Positions 17,626 to 25,294 of a stretch of 64,000 nt of DNA are shown piece by piece; the stretch's first letter is position 1; each line of letters opens with the position of its first letter. This DNA is from Allomuricauda sp. (GTDB lineage: Bacteria; Bacteroidota; Bacteroidia; Flavobacteriales; Flavobacteriaceae). The position numbers and the translations under genes are program-made. Where the stretch lies: positions 1,109,514 to 1,173,513 of the forward strand of contig CP051244.1 of assembly GCA_017795045.1 (NCBI GenBank), written 5' to 3'. The notes under the pieces are model-generated. The model had not been told where the DNA came from. It worked only from the letters and a program-made list of their open reading frames with translations, and did not search any database.

Positions 17626-20046
17626 ATGAAGCACATCACCTCTATTTTGTTATTGGTGTTTTTGGTATCCAATGGACTCGTTGGGCAGACCTATCAGATT
17701 ACGGGAAAGGTAGTGGATGAACAAAATCAGACCATACCCTTTGCCAACATCTTGCTGTTGCAGGCAACCGATACCACTTTTGTAAAGGGAACTTCGGCAG
17801 ATGATAATGGGGCATTTGTACTTGAAGGGGTTGAACCGGACTTATATCTGCTACAGGCGAGCTATGTGGGAAGAGGTTCGGAGCCCAGGGCCTTGGACAT
17901 TACCAAAGACATTTCCCTTGGCGCGTTGATCATACCTCTCGAGACCAATTCCCTTGACGAAGTGGTGGTTACAGCACAACGCCCAAAACTACAAAGACTT
18001 CCAGACAGACTGGTCTTTTCGGTTGAAAACACCGTCATTTCGCAAGGAACCTCATGGGATATCCTGAAAAGTACACCCGGGGTGATCGTTAATCAAGATG
18101 AGCTATTGATCCGTGGACAAAATGCAACGGTTTATTTGAATGACAGAAAGGTACAATTGTCCGGTCAAGAGGTACAGGATTTGCTACAGGGCCTTTCCGG
18201 GATCAATATCAAATCAGTTGAGGTCATTGCCAACCCACCAGCACGTTACGATGCGGAAGGAGGTCCTATTTTGAACATTGTCACCAACAAGAACATTGTT
18301 CCCGGGTACAAGGGAAGCCTCAACGGTACGTATACCCAAGCCGTATTTCCAAAGTTTAGTTTGGGAACCAGCCATTACTATAAAACGGACAAACTCCATT
18401 TGTTCGCCAATTATAGCATCAATCCGCAGAAAGAAGTACGAAAAACGGACAAGGACATCCATTTCATGGACGGTACCAATACCGTTTTTTCGCAATGGGA
18501 TACCAAGTACAATCAGACCAAAAAGACACAGTCGCACAATGTGAGCCTTATCTTGGATTACGATCTGAATGACCGTAACAGCTTGAACCTGACCTCTAAC
18601 TTGGTGTTCAATCCCAACCAAGATCAACAGACCCGATTGACCAATGATATGCGGAATGGAACTGGCCAACTGGATTCCACATTCACAACGCACAACAATG
18701 CTATGCTGGACAACACCAACTTGGCCTTTGATCTGACCTATGTGCACAAGTTGAAGAAAGAAGGGGCCCGGCTGAGTGCCAACGGCCATTATACAAACTA
18801 TAACGGAACATCCTTTCAAAATCTAGCGTCGGACTATTATGATGCCAGTGGCGGGTTTTTGCGCAGTTTTGGGTTTGATTCGGACTCGCGGCAAGACATA
18901 GAGATCTTTACCGGGCAGGTGGATTATTCCACCCCCATTGGCAATGCATCCTTGGAGACCGGGGCTAAAATCTCTTCCATTGCATCGGAAAGCCAAGTGG
19001 ATTTTTTCAACTTTTTGGGCAGTAGCAATACGGTAAATGCCACCTTGTCCGACCGATATCTGTATGATGAAAATGTATATGCGGCCTATTTGAGTTTTGT
19101 GAAGAACTGGGAGAAATGGTCCATGAAACTTGGTTTACGCGGAGAGCTTACCGAAGCAGAGGGAAGGTCCCTGACCCTGAACCAGACCAACACCCAGGAT
19201 TTTTTTGAGCCGTTTCCATCTTTGTATATATTGTATTCCCCTTCGGTGAACCATAGCTTTTCCTTTGATTACGGTAGAAATGTAAATCGGCCCAAATACA
19301 ACGATTTGAATCCTTTCCGGTTTTTCTTCAATGAAAATGACTATGAAGAGGGTAACCCAAGGCTCACCCCGAACTTCAGCAACAATTTTAACCTCAACTA
19401 TACGCTTAACAGCGAATATTTCTTCGACATCTATTACCGGGACAACGGAAGCAATATTGCCGACCTCGTATTTCAGGACAACGACAACCAGACATTGGTG
19501 GAATTAAAGCAAAATGTGTTGGAAAGTACCTCCTACGGATTGGACTTTACGCTGAGCAAGACCATTTTGCCCCCGTGGTTCATCTATGCCTACACCTCTT
19601 TTTTTCATGAAGAGGAGACTTTTTTGGCCGTGGAGAGCAACAATGTTGAATACACCAACGAAGTAGACGGCGTTTATGGCTATTTGGCCAACTACCTTAC
19701 CCTTTCCAAGGATGGAACCTTCACGGGTGAGGTGACTTTCACCTATATCTCACAATTTTTGTTCGGGTCCTATATTTCCGATGAGCAGATGAACCTGACG
19801 TTGGGGCTTCGCAAGTCACTTTTCAACAACAGGGCCACCATTTCCATAGCGGCAGAGGATATTTTGGAGCAGTATGTGCCTACCTACCGATCTCAGTATC
19901 TAAATCAGGACAATTTCTACCGAAGAAGACCCGAAACCCAGTTCATCCGAGTGGGCTTTACCTATAATTTTGGGAACTTTAGGTTGGAGGACAACCAGCG
20001 TGGAATCGATAAAAAAGAGCGCGATAGGCTTCAAACCACGGAATAA
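17626..20046 (+). CDS. Outer membrane beta-barrel receptor, TonB-dependent type
   Basis: Outer-membrane protein of 806 residues. A Sec signal (MKHITSILLLVFLVSNGLVGQ) precedes a carboxypeptidase-regulatory-like beta-sandwich (about residues 22-105, GKVVDEQNQTIPFANILLL), then a plug-like segment with DEVVVTAQRPKLQRLPDRLVF, and a long beta-barrel rich in aromatic alternating strands. It resembles the outer-membrane beta-barrel family common in Bacteroidota. The ligand is unknown and no SusD partner is adjacent, so a glycan-uptake role is not supported. The C-terminus carries a charged tail (KKERDRLQTTE) rather than ending on the last strand. Confidence 0.82.
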   Translation: MKHITSILLLVFLVSNGLVGQTYQITGKVVDEQNQTIPFANILLLQATDTTFVKGTSADDNGAFVLEGVEPDLYLLQASYVGRGSEPRALDITKDISLGALIIPLETNSLDEVVVTAQRPKLQRLPDRLVFSVENTVISQGTSWDILKSTPGVIVNQDELLIRGQNATVYLNDRKVQLSGQEVQDLLQGLSGINIKSVEVIANPPARYDAEGGPILNIVTNKNIVPGYKGSLNGTYTQAVFPKFSLGTSHYYKTDKLHLFANYSINPQKEVRKTDKDIHFMDGTNTVFSQWDTKYNQTKKTQSHNVSLILDYDLNDRNSLNLTSNLVFNPNQDQQTRLTNDMRNGTGQLDSTFTTHNNAMLDNTNLAFDLTYVHKLKKEGARLSANGHYTNYNGTSFQNLASDYYDASGGFLRSFGFDSDSRQDIEIFTGQVDYSTPIGNASLETGAKISSIASESQVDFFNFLGSSNTVNATLSDRYLYDENVYAAYLSFVKNWEKWSMKLGLRGELTEAEGRSLTLNQTNTQDFFEPFPSLYILYSPSVNHSFSFDYGRNVNRPKYNDLNPFRFFFNENDYEEGNPRLTPNFSNNFNLNYTLNSEYFFDIYYRDNGSNIADLVFQDNDNQTLVELKQNVLESTSYGLDFTLSKTILPPWFIYAYTSFFHEEETFLAVESNNVEYTNEVDGVYGYLANYLTLSKDGTFTGEVTFTYISQFLFGSYISDEQMNLTLGLRKSLFNNRATISIAAEDILEQYVPTYRSQYLNQDNFYRRRPETQFIRVGFTYNFGNFRLEDNQRGIDKKERDRLQTTE

Positions 20047-20069
20047 TGCCCTGATTTTCGGGTATTTTG

Positions 20070-20077
20070 TACTTTTG
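20070..20077 (+). promoter_or_regulatory. -7 promoter box for the dus gene
   Basis: TACTTTTG matches TAnnTTTG and ends 20 bases before the TTG start of the dus gene. It supports that start, since there is little room for any upstream initiation site. Confidence 0.45.
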
Positions 20078-20097
20078 CAGTCCAAAAAAGATAGGAT

Positions 20098-21090
20098 TTG
20101 CCAAAAATTGGAAACATAGAACTGCCTGATTTTCCGTTGCTTCTTGCCCCCATGGAAGATGTGAGCGACCCTCCATTCCGAGCTTTATGCAAGGAACAAG
20201 GGGCCGATGTGGTGTATACCGAGTTCATTTCATCGGAAGGTCTAATCAGGGATGCCGCCAAAAGTGTCATCAAACTGGACATTTATGAGAAGGAGCGCCC
20301 AGTGGGCATCCAGATATTTGGTGCTGAGCTGGATTCCATGTTGCAGGCAGTGGATATTGTTGAAAAATCCAACCCGGATATCATCGATATCAATTTTGGC
20401 TGCCCGGTAAAGAAAGTGGTCTGCAAAAATGCAGGTGCCGGTATTTTGCGGGATATTCCCCTTATGGTAAAGCTTACCGAGGAAATTGTAAAGCGGACAA
20501 AGCTTCCGGTTACTGTAAAGACACGCTTGGGTTGGGACGCCAATTCCATAAAAATAGTTGAGGTTGCAGAGCGACTTCAGGATGTGGGTACCCAGGCCAT
20601 ATCAATCCATGGGCGTACCCGGGTACAGATGTACAAAGGCGAGGCCGATTGGAAACCCATTGCCGAGGTCAAGAACAACCCCAGAATGCATATTCCCGTT
20701 TTTGGAAATGGCGATGTGGATACCCCCGAAGCTGCGGTTAAAATGCGGGATAAATATGGATTGGACGGCGCCATGATCGGTCGTGCCAGCATAGGCTATC
20801 CTTGGTTCTTTAAGGAAGTGAAGCACTATTTCAAGACGGGTACCCATCTACCACCCCCAACCATGGAGGAACGTGTGGAAGCCGCCCGAAGACATCTTCA
20901 AATGTCCATTGATTGGAAGGGTGAAAAACTGGGAGTTTTTGAAACCCGTAGGCACTACACGAATTACTTTAAGGGTATTCCCCATTTCAAGGAATATCGG
21001 ATGAAGATGGTCACCAGCGATGAATCTGCCGATGTGTTTGCCGCATTTGATGAAGTATTGGAGAAGTTTGGCGACTTTCAGTTTGCCTAG
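20098..21090 (+). CDS. tRNA-dihydrouridine synthase
   Basis: Dus-family flavoenzyme of 330 residues, DusB-like, which reduces specific uridines in the tRNA D-loop using FMN. The TIM-barrel motifs LLLAPMEDVSDPPFR (residues 14-28), INFGCPVKKVVCKNAGAGI with the catalytic Cys109, VKTRLGWD, SIHGRTRVQMY and GNGDV are all present. The start is a TTG at 20098: the conserved N-terminus PKIGNIELP begins right after it and no upstream ATG is in frame. A TACTTTTG box lies at 20070-20077. The stop codon overlaps that of the convergent FtsX-type gene by four bases. Confidence 0.92.
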   Translation: MPKIGNIELPDFPLLLAPMEDVSDPPFRALCKEQGADVVYTEFISSEGLIRDAAKSVIKLDIYEKERPVGIQIFGAELDSMLQAVDIVEKSNPDIIDINFGCPVKKVVCKNAGAGILRDIPLMVKLTEEIVKRTKLPVTVKTRLGWDANSIKIVEVAERLQDVGTQAISIHGRTRVQMYKGEADWKPIAEVKNNPRMHIPVFGNGDVDTPEAAVKMRDKYGLDGAMIGRASIGYPWFFKEVKHYFKTGTHLPPPTMEERVEAARRHLQMSIDWKGEKLGVFETRRHYTNYFKGIPHFKEYRMKMVTSDESADVFAAFDEVLEKFGDFQFA

Positions 21091-22295
21091 GCCGTAATCA
21101 GTTTCTTGGTAATCCGGCTGCTCGCAATTTTTGATGAGACGAACCCCAGAACCACGATCGTGGCCAGTACCAAGATCACATTCATGATGTTGTATTCCAC
21201 GGGATAGGCCAAGGAAGGGGTGATTTTTAGCCAACTGAAGGCCAATTGCGAGGCAATCAGCAAGGAACCTATCAGCACCCCAATAAATCCACCCAAGGAA
21301 GTTACCAACAACCCTTGTACAAAGTATATTTTACGGAGCTCCTTGATGGTGGTTCCCAGACTGAAGAGGGTCTTGGAGTTTTGTTGCTTGTCCAAAATCA
21401 TCATGATGATGGCCCCAACCACATTGAAAAGGGCAATGATCAATACCAAGGTAAAAATGAGGTAGGTGGCGAGGTTTTCGGTGTTGAGCATGCGGTGCAA
21501 GGTACCGTTCTGTTCTTGTCGGGTTAGGATTAGCACGGTATCTCCCAAAACTGCCTTAATGGAATTTTTAACTTCATCCACGGGAACACTGCCATCCAAC
21601 TTAAAATTGATTCCGGAGATTTCCGTACTGTCCTTTTCCAATAATTTTTGAACCAAAGGAAGTTGCGCAAACACGTATTTCTTGTCCAAATGTTCCTCCA
21701 CGGCATACACCCCGCTGAGCACCAAAGAAAGTTGGTTATAAGGTTTGGGATTGAACCCCTGCTGGGAAAAGGACCCTTTGCCCGGTTTAGGGGCCAATAC
21801 GGTCATGGGGTTTCGGTAATTGTCAATGGGGACCCCAAGCTGATTGTAGATGCCAATGCCCATAACGGTGCTATATTCCATATCGCCCCATGTGCCAAAA
21901 TATAGGGTGCTGTCCACGCCGGTAACCGCCCTGTAATTGGCATCAATACCTTTAATGAAAGGAAAGAAACTCTTCTCCTTATAGGTAAGATAGACCTTCT
22001 CTTCCAACTCTTTGGAGTATTGCGTCAGTCCGGCAATATCCGTTAGTGCGCTTTCTTGATCAGGGGTAAAGGAAAAATGTTTTCCAATAGCGGCGGAGGC
22101 CTTTAGATCGGGATCAAACGTATTGGAAAAGGAAAGACTGAAGGTTTTGAGGCCAGCAAAGGCCGAAAGCACCACAAATAGGGCCGCCGAACCAATGACA
22201 ATCACCAAGAATGTAATAAAATTGATAATGTTTACCGCATTTTGGCTGCTTTTAGATCGTAAGTAACGCTTTGCGATATAGAGAGGAAAGTTCAA
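21087..22295 (-). CDS. FtsX/LolE-like ABC transporter permease
   Basis: Inner-membrane permease of 402 residues with one N-terminal transmembrane helix (about 23-48), a large periplasmic domain (about 50-270) and three C-terminal helices, the LolC/LolE-type topology. The N-terminus FPLYIAKRYLRSKSSQNAVNIINFIT is typical. It may take part in lipoprotein release or envelope remodelling, but no ATPase gene is adjacent. It begins two bases after rbfA ends, an arrangement I associate with Flavobacteriia. Confidence 0.85.
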   Translation of the reverse strand: MNFPLYIAKRYLRSKSSQNAVNIINFITFLVIVIGSAALFVVLSAFAGLKTFSLSFSNTFDPDLKASAAIGKHFSFTPDQESALTDIAGLTQYSKELEEKVYLTYKEKSFFPFIKGIDANYRAVTGVDSTLYFGTWGDMEYSTVMGIGIYNQLGVPIDNYRNPMTVLAPKPGKGSFSQQGFNPKPYNQLSLVLSGVYAVEEHLDKKYVFAQLPLVQKLLEKDSTEISGINFKLDGSVPVDEVKNSIKAVLGDTVLILTRQEQNGTLHRMLNTENLATYLIFTLVLIIALFNVVGAIIMMILDKQQNSKTLFSLGTTIKELRKIYFVQGLLVTSLGGFIGVLIGSLLIASQLAFSWLKITPSLAYPVEYNIMNVILVLATIVVLGFVSSKIASSRITKKLITA

Positions 22296-22297
22296 AA

Positions 22298-22693
22298 TCA
22301 GGATTTCTTTCGTTTATCGAGCAAGTCCCGATTTTCAATGGGATTTTCTTCGCCTTTGAGCGATTTTTCAATGTTATCGATGTACTCCAAGGAATCATCA
22401 AGGTAAAAATTAAGTTCTGGGACCCTCCTCAATTGGTTTTTGGTCCGTTGGGCCAGTTCATAGCGTATGGCCACTTGATTGGCTTTGATACCTTTCAGGA
22501 GTTCTTGAGCATCCTTATTGGGAAAAATGCTCACATATACTTTTGCGATGGACAGATCAGTGGTCACGGACACCTTGGAAACAGAGATCAAGGTTCCCTT
22601 TAAGCCACCATCGGTGGCTGCTCTCTGTAGGATATCGGCCAAGTCTTTTTGGATGATTCCCGCTATTTTCTTTTGCCTTTGTGTTTCCTCCAT
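22298..22693 (-). CDS. rbfA: 30S ribosome-binding factor A
   Basis: RbfA of 131 residues, a KH-fold factor for late 30S maturation and 16S rRNA 5'-end processing. Visible features are RQKKIAGIIQKDLADILQ at the N-terminus, ISVSKVSVTTDLSIAKVYVSIFP in the middle and RRVPELNFYLDDSLEYIDNI near the end, all family hallmarks. A perfect TATTTTTG -7 box ends only five bases before the ATG, suggesting a leaderless or nearly leaderless mRNA. It is co-transcribed with the FtsX-type permease gene. Confidence 0.94.
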   Translation of the reverse strand: MEETQRQKKIAGIIQKDLADILQRAATDGGLKGTLISVSKVSVTTDLSIAKVYVSIFPNKDAQELLKGIKANQVAIRYELAQRTKNQLRRVPELNFYLDDSLEYIDNIEKSLKGEENPIENRDLLDKRKKS

Positions 22694-22697
22694 GGTG

Positions 22698-22705
22698 CAA
22701 AAATA
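22698..22705 (-). promoter_or_regulatory. -7 promoter box immediately upstream of rbfA
   Basis: The minus strand reads TATTTTTG, matching TAnnTTTG. Its last base is five bases before the rbfA ATG, so the transcription start would fall at or next to the start codon. No ribosome-binding sequence fits in between. Confidence 0.45.
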
Positions 22706-22750
22706 AACGAATTAATGACCAACTGTACGAAAGGATAGGATAACAGTGTG

Positions 22751-22758
22751 TATTTTTG
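22751..22758 (+). promoter_or_regulatory. -7 promoter box for the methylmalonyl-CoA epimerase gene
   Basis: TATTTTTG matches TAnnTTTG and lies 38 bases upstream of the ATG. An AAGAGGAA stretch just before the ATG is a plausible ribosome-binding site. No -33 box is visible at the usual distance. Confidence 0.4.
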
Positions 22759-22795
22759 GGGATAGGACTGTGTTTTTAATTAAAAAGAGGAACCT

Positions 22796-23203
22796 ATGGA
22801 CAAAATCGAGCATATTGGCATTGCCGTAAAAGACTTGGAAGCTTCCAATGCCTTGTTCGAGAAACTTTTGGGTGTTTCACACTACAAGATTGAGGAAGTG
22901 GCCTCTGAAGGCGTGAAGACCTCTTTTTTTAAATCGGGGCCAAACAAGGTTGAATTATTGGAAGCGACAAGGCCGGACAGCCCCATTGCCAAGTTTTTGG
23001 AAAAAAGAGGGGAAGGGGTACACCATATTGCCTTTGCCGTGGATGACATTCTTGCCGAAATAAAACGATTAAAGGGCGAAGGATTTATAATTTTAAACGA
23101 AACCCCAAAGAAAGGTGCTGATAATAAACTGGTTGTGTTTTTGCATCCAAAGGGCACCAATGGGGTATTGATAGAGCTGTGCCAAGAAATAAAAGAAGGG
23201 TAG
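22796..23203 (+). CDS. mce: Methylmalonyl-CoA epimerase
   Basis: Vicinal-oxygen-chelate protein of 135 residues. It interconverts (R)- and (S)-methylmalonyl-CoA on the route between propionyl-CoA and succinyl-CoA. The metal ligands are in IEHIGIAVKDL (His7) and GVHHIAFAVDD, with a Glu near the C-terminus in GVLIELCQE; the length is normal. The gene stands alone between rbfA (divergent) and the tRNA gene. Other glyoxalase-fold activities are possible but the motif set fits the epimerase. Confidence 0.9.
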   Translation: MDKIEHIGIAVKDLEASNALFEKLLGVSHYKIEEVASEGVKTSFFKSGPNKVELLEATRPDSPIAKFLEKRGEGVHHIAFAVDDILAEIKRLKGEGFIILNETPKKGADNKLVVFLHPKGTNGVLIELCQEIKEG

Positions 23204-23216
23204 GGGCGTTAAAACC

Positions 23217-23247
23217 TTGCAGTGAAGCAAAATAAACACTAATATTG
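23217..23247 (+). promoter_or_regulatory. Promoter of the tRNA gene
   Basis: TTG at 23217-23219 is followed after 20 bases by TAATATTG (23240-23247), one mismatch from the TAnnTTTG box. It lies 16 bases upstream of the mature tRNA 5' end, as expected for a tRNA promoter. Confidence 0.5.
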
Positions 23248-23263
23248 CATCCGCAAAAATGCG

Positions 23264-23337
23264 GGTCCTATAGCTCAGTTGGTTAGAGCACCTGACTCAT
23301 AATCAGGTGGTCCCTGGTTCGAGCCCAGGTGGGACCA
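23264..23337 (+). tRNA. tRNA with CAT anticodon (Ile2 or elongator Met)
   Basis: A 74-base cloverleaf. The acceptor GGTCCTA pairs with TGGGACC (one G-T), followed by discriminator A; D-arm GCTC..GAGC; anticodon arm CCTGA-CTCATAA-TCAGG with anticodon CAT at 23298-23300; variable TGGTC; T-arm CCTGG-TTCGAGC-CCAGG. The 3' CCA is not encoded. A CAT anticodon can mean initiator Met, elongator Met or lysidine-modified Ile2. The acceptor pairs C4-G69 and C5-G68 are those reported to favour TilS recognition, so Ile2 is slightly preferred. Initiator is unlikely because the 1-72 pair is G-C. Confidence 0.95.
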
Positions 23338-23340
23338 CAT

Positions 23341-23380
23341 AAACCCTTTCAAGTCATTGATTTGGAAGGGTTTTTATTTT
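23341..23380 (+). terminator. Terminator after the tRNA gene
   Basis: AAACCCTT (23341-23348) pairs with AAGGGTTT (23366-23373) and is followed by a T-rich run. It begins four bases after the tRNA, consistent with transcription ending there. Confidence 0.65.
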
Positions 23381-23426
23381 AAAGGTGTTGCTTAGAATTG
23401 CTTATATAATCTTCAACCATAGTATT

Positions 23427-23445
23427 TACCAAATCAAATTTGGTA
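23427..23445. repeat. Perfect 8-bp palindrome at a promoter
   Basis: TACCAAAT-CAA-ATTTGGTA forms a perfect inverted repeat with a three-base spacer. Its last two bases are the first two of a TATTTTTG -7 box (23444-23451) for the downstream secreted-protein gene, so a protein bound here would block that promoter. Confidence 0.55.
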
Positions 23446-23467
23446 TTTTTGGAAATTTAACGTCTCT

Positions 23468-24124
23468 ATGAAATATACGATACTCTTATTTATATTGACC
23501 ATAAGTTGTGGTTACAGTCAGGTTGGCAATACCTTTGAAGAAGGTGCAGAACTTCAGACGGGCACCATAAGCAATCCTTTTATTAGGGCAAGTACAAATT
23601 CCACAGGTGAGATCGAAGGGTCGGAATTCTTGAATGAAGAATGGGAACAGGCCACAGTCATTGACTTGAATATCAATAAAAAAGTACGACTCTTGGCGCG
23701 TTTCAATGCCTATACCAAGGAAATAGAGCTCCTCAAGGAAAAAAGCATCATAGCGCTAATTCCAGCCAAAGGGGTATCGGTAATGTTGGGGGGCAAGACT
23801 TTTGTTCCTGCCAAGTTGAAAAACTCCACCCATCCCATATTCGTGGAACAATTGGTTGCAGGACCCAATGGACTGTATAAATATTATGATGCCAAGATAG
23901 TACAAGCAGCTTCGGACGCTACCTTACTTAATCTTGAGAACAAGGATAAGATTGTTATTACGGAGAAACTCTATTATGGCGATGCGGATGGGATTCAAAA
24001 ATTGCCTTCAAAGAAAAAATCAATGGAGAGCATTTTAGGTCCAGAGATTTTAAAAGCCGCAAAAAAGGAAAAGCTTTCCTTCAAAAAGGAAGCTGACTTA
24101 ATCCGTATTTTTGGGATGCAATAG
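23468..24124 (+). CDS. Secreted protein of unknown function
   Basis: Protein of 218 residues, not recognised. It starts with a signal peptide (MKYTILLFILTISCGYSQ); the Cys in it could alternatively be a lipobox, but the preceding residues fit poorly. The mature part has the phrase TVIDLNINKKVRLLARFNAYTKEIELL and a Lys-rich C-terminal third (LPSKKKSMESILG...AAKKEKLSFKKEADLIRIF). It is a single-gene unit with its own promoter box, an overlapping palindrome and a strong hairpin behind it. No catalytic motif was seen. Confidence 0.7.
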   Translation: MKYTILLFILTISCGYSQVGNTFEEGAELQTGTISNPFIRASTNSTGEIEGSEFLNEEWEQATVIDLNINKKVRLLARFNAYTKEIELLKEKSIIALIPAKGVSVMLGGKTFVPAKLKNSTHPIFVEQLVAGPNGLYKYYDAKIVQAASDATLLNLENKDKIVITEKLYYGDADGIQKLPSKKKSMESILGPEILKAAKKEKLSFKKEADLIRIFGMQ

Positions 24125-24128
24125 TCAA

Positions 24129-24158
24129 CCATAATCTTTAACTTGTTAAAGATTATGG
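24129..24158 (+). terminator. Strong hairpin between convergent genes
   Basis: CCATAATCTTTAA and TTAAAGATTATGG form a perfect 13-bp stem with a CTTG loop, directly after the secreted-protein gene and before the end of the convergent PIG-L gene. It may terminate both transcripts, although the T-run is short (CTTTT). Confidence 0.6.
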
Positions 24159-24176
24159 CTTTTAAAGCTATTTTGC

Positions 24177-25142
24177 TCAATAGGCATGCTTTTCAATATA
24201 ATCGTCCAATTTTGAATGTTCGGGACCGCGATAATGGAAAGCTTCGGCATATTCGCAATTAAACTGACTGCCCAATTCTTTGTCTGAAGGAGTTCCCCTC
24301 AATCGTTTGGAGTCAATATCCAGCACAAAATGCTTAATATAATTTCGATTGGCCGTTTCCGCATCATTTCCTAGAATATCCAGCTTCTTTCCCTCTTTGA
24401 GAAGGCGCTCCCTTAGTCTTGAACCATGTTCCCCCGCAGGGCCTTGTGTAATGTTCACCCTATTGGCGGCCACCTTGGTGTCTATATGGTCGGAAATATC
24501 CACAATCCGATTTACAAGTTGGGGACCACGGGCAAAATAGTAGAGTTCCTTGACCAAATGCGGTTGGATTCCTGCGTCCAAGTGCTCAGGGTAATCCCTT
24601 CCTCCTCCAGCCATCCACCTGGCGGCCTCAACGGCTCTGGCCGTAACATAATGGTCCGGGTTTTCTTCATAATGGCCCCAAGGGTCATAGGTGATGATGG
24701 TATCAATTTTCAGCATTCTGATCAAAAAGACTAATCGTGCCCTAAGCTCAACGGGGCTAATGTTGTCCATTCTGTGATTGCGATAATGAAGATCATACGT
24801 CTTTTTCAGGCCTAGAGCCTTGGCAACGGCTTCATTATCGCGCTCATTGTTGCCGATAAGCTCGCCAAAAGTATCTCCCCTTCCCGCATGGTCATCATTT
24901 GTGGTTCGGATAAGATAGCCCGTATAACCTTCATTGATGAGTTTTGCGACGGTGCCTCCGGCAAAGATGGGGACATCATCGGAATGGGGTTGGATTGCGG
25001 CCAATACTTTGCCCTCATGGGGGCGTCCTTTTTGGGACTTTTCAACGACCATGGTCTCGTCGTCCACAAAAGTCCTACCGCCTAGGCCCACATGAAGAAA
25101 GGGCAAGGCCATACTACTGTTAAGAAAAGATCTTCGTTTCAT
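24177..25142 (-). CDS. PIG-L (LmbE-like) family deacetylase, Tat-exported
   Basis: Zinc-dependent N-deacetylase-fold protein of 321 residues. The N-terminus MKRRSFLNSS plus a hydrophobic stretch is a twin-arginine signal. Metal-site residues are H53 and D56 in the PHSDD motif and H164 in NPDHYV (N161 replaces the His often found first in that motif). The family removes acetyl groups from N-acetylglucosamine-type sugars, so a periplasmic deacetylase acting on a glycan is likely; the exact substrate is unknown. A 152-base gap with its own promoter-like sequence and a palindrome separates it from the sugar-oxidation operon upstream. Confidence 0.82.
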   Translation of the reverse strand: MKRRSFLNSSMALPFLHVGLGGRTFVDDETMVVEKSQKGRPHEGKVLAAIQPHSDDVPIFAGGTVAKLINEGYTGYLIRTTNDDHAGRGDTFGELIGNNERDNEAVAKALGLKKTYDLHYRNHRMDNISPVELRARLVFLIRMLKIDTIITYDPWGHYEENPDHYVTARAVEAARWMAGGGRDYPEHLDAGIQPHLVKELYYFARGPQLVNRIVDISDHIDTKVAANRVNITQGPAGEHGSRLRERLLKEGKKLDILGNDAETANRNYIKHFVLDIDSKRLRGTPSDKELGSQFNCEYAEAFHYRGPEHSKLDDYIEKHAY

Positions 25143-25152
25143 AATTTTGGTT

Positions 25153-25194
25153 TGGTTATTACCTAAAAATAAGGAAATAACCAGCTCAGGTCAA
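25153..25194 (-). promoter_or_regulatory. Promoter-like sequence with palindrome upstream of the PIG-L gene
   Basis: On the minus strand TTG (plus-strand 25192-25194) is followed after 20 bases by TATTTTTA (25164-25171), one mismatch from TAnnTTTG. An inverted repeat TGGTTATT...AATAACCA (25153-25160 and 25176-25183) brackets the -7 box and could be an operator. This suggests the PIG-L gene is transcribed separately from the operon upstream. Confidence 0.4.
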
Positions 25195-25294
25195 TACACG
25201 CCTCATGCAATTTGTAACGCTATTGGGCATTTTTGTGGATTGTTGGAAACCAAGAAATTATTACAAACCTTTTCTAAGTCGTGGGCTTTTAAAC

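Noticed and set aside
18214-18819. 201-codon open frame antisense to the outer-membrane receptor gene
   Set aside because: It is a shadow of the receptor's coding pattern; no start signal or domain supports it.
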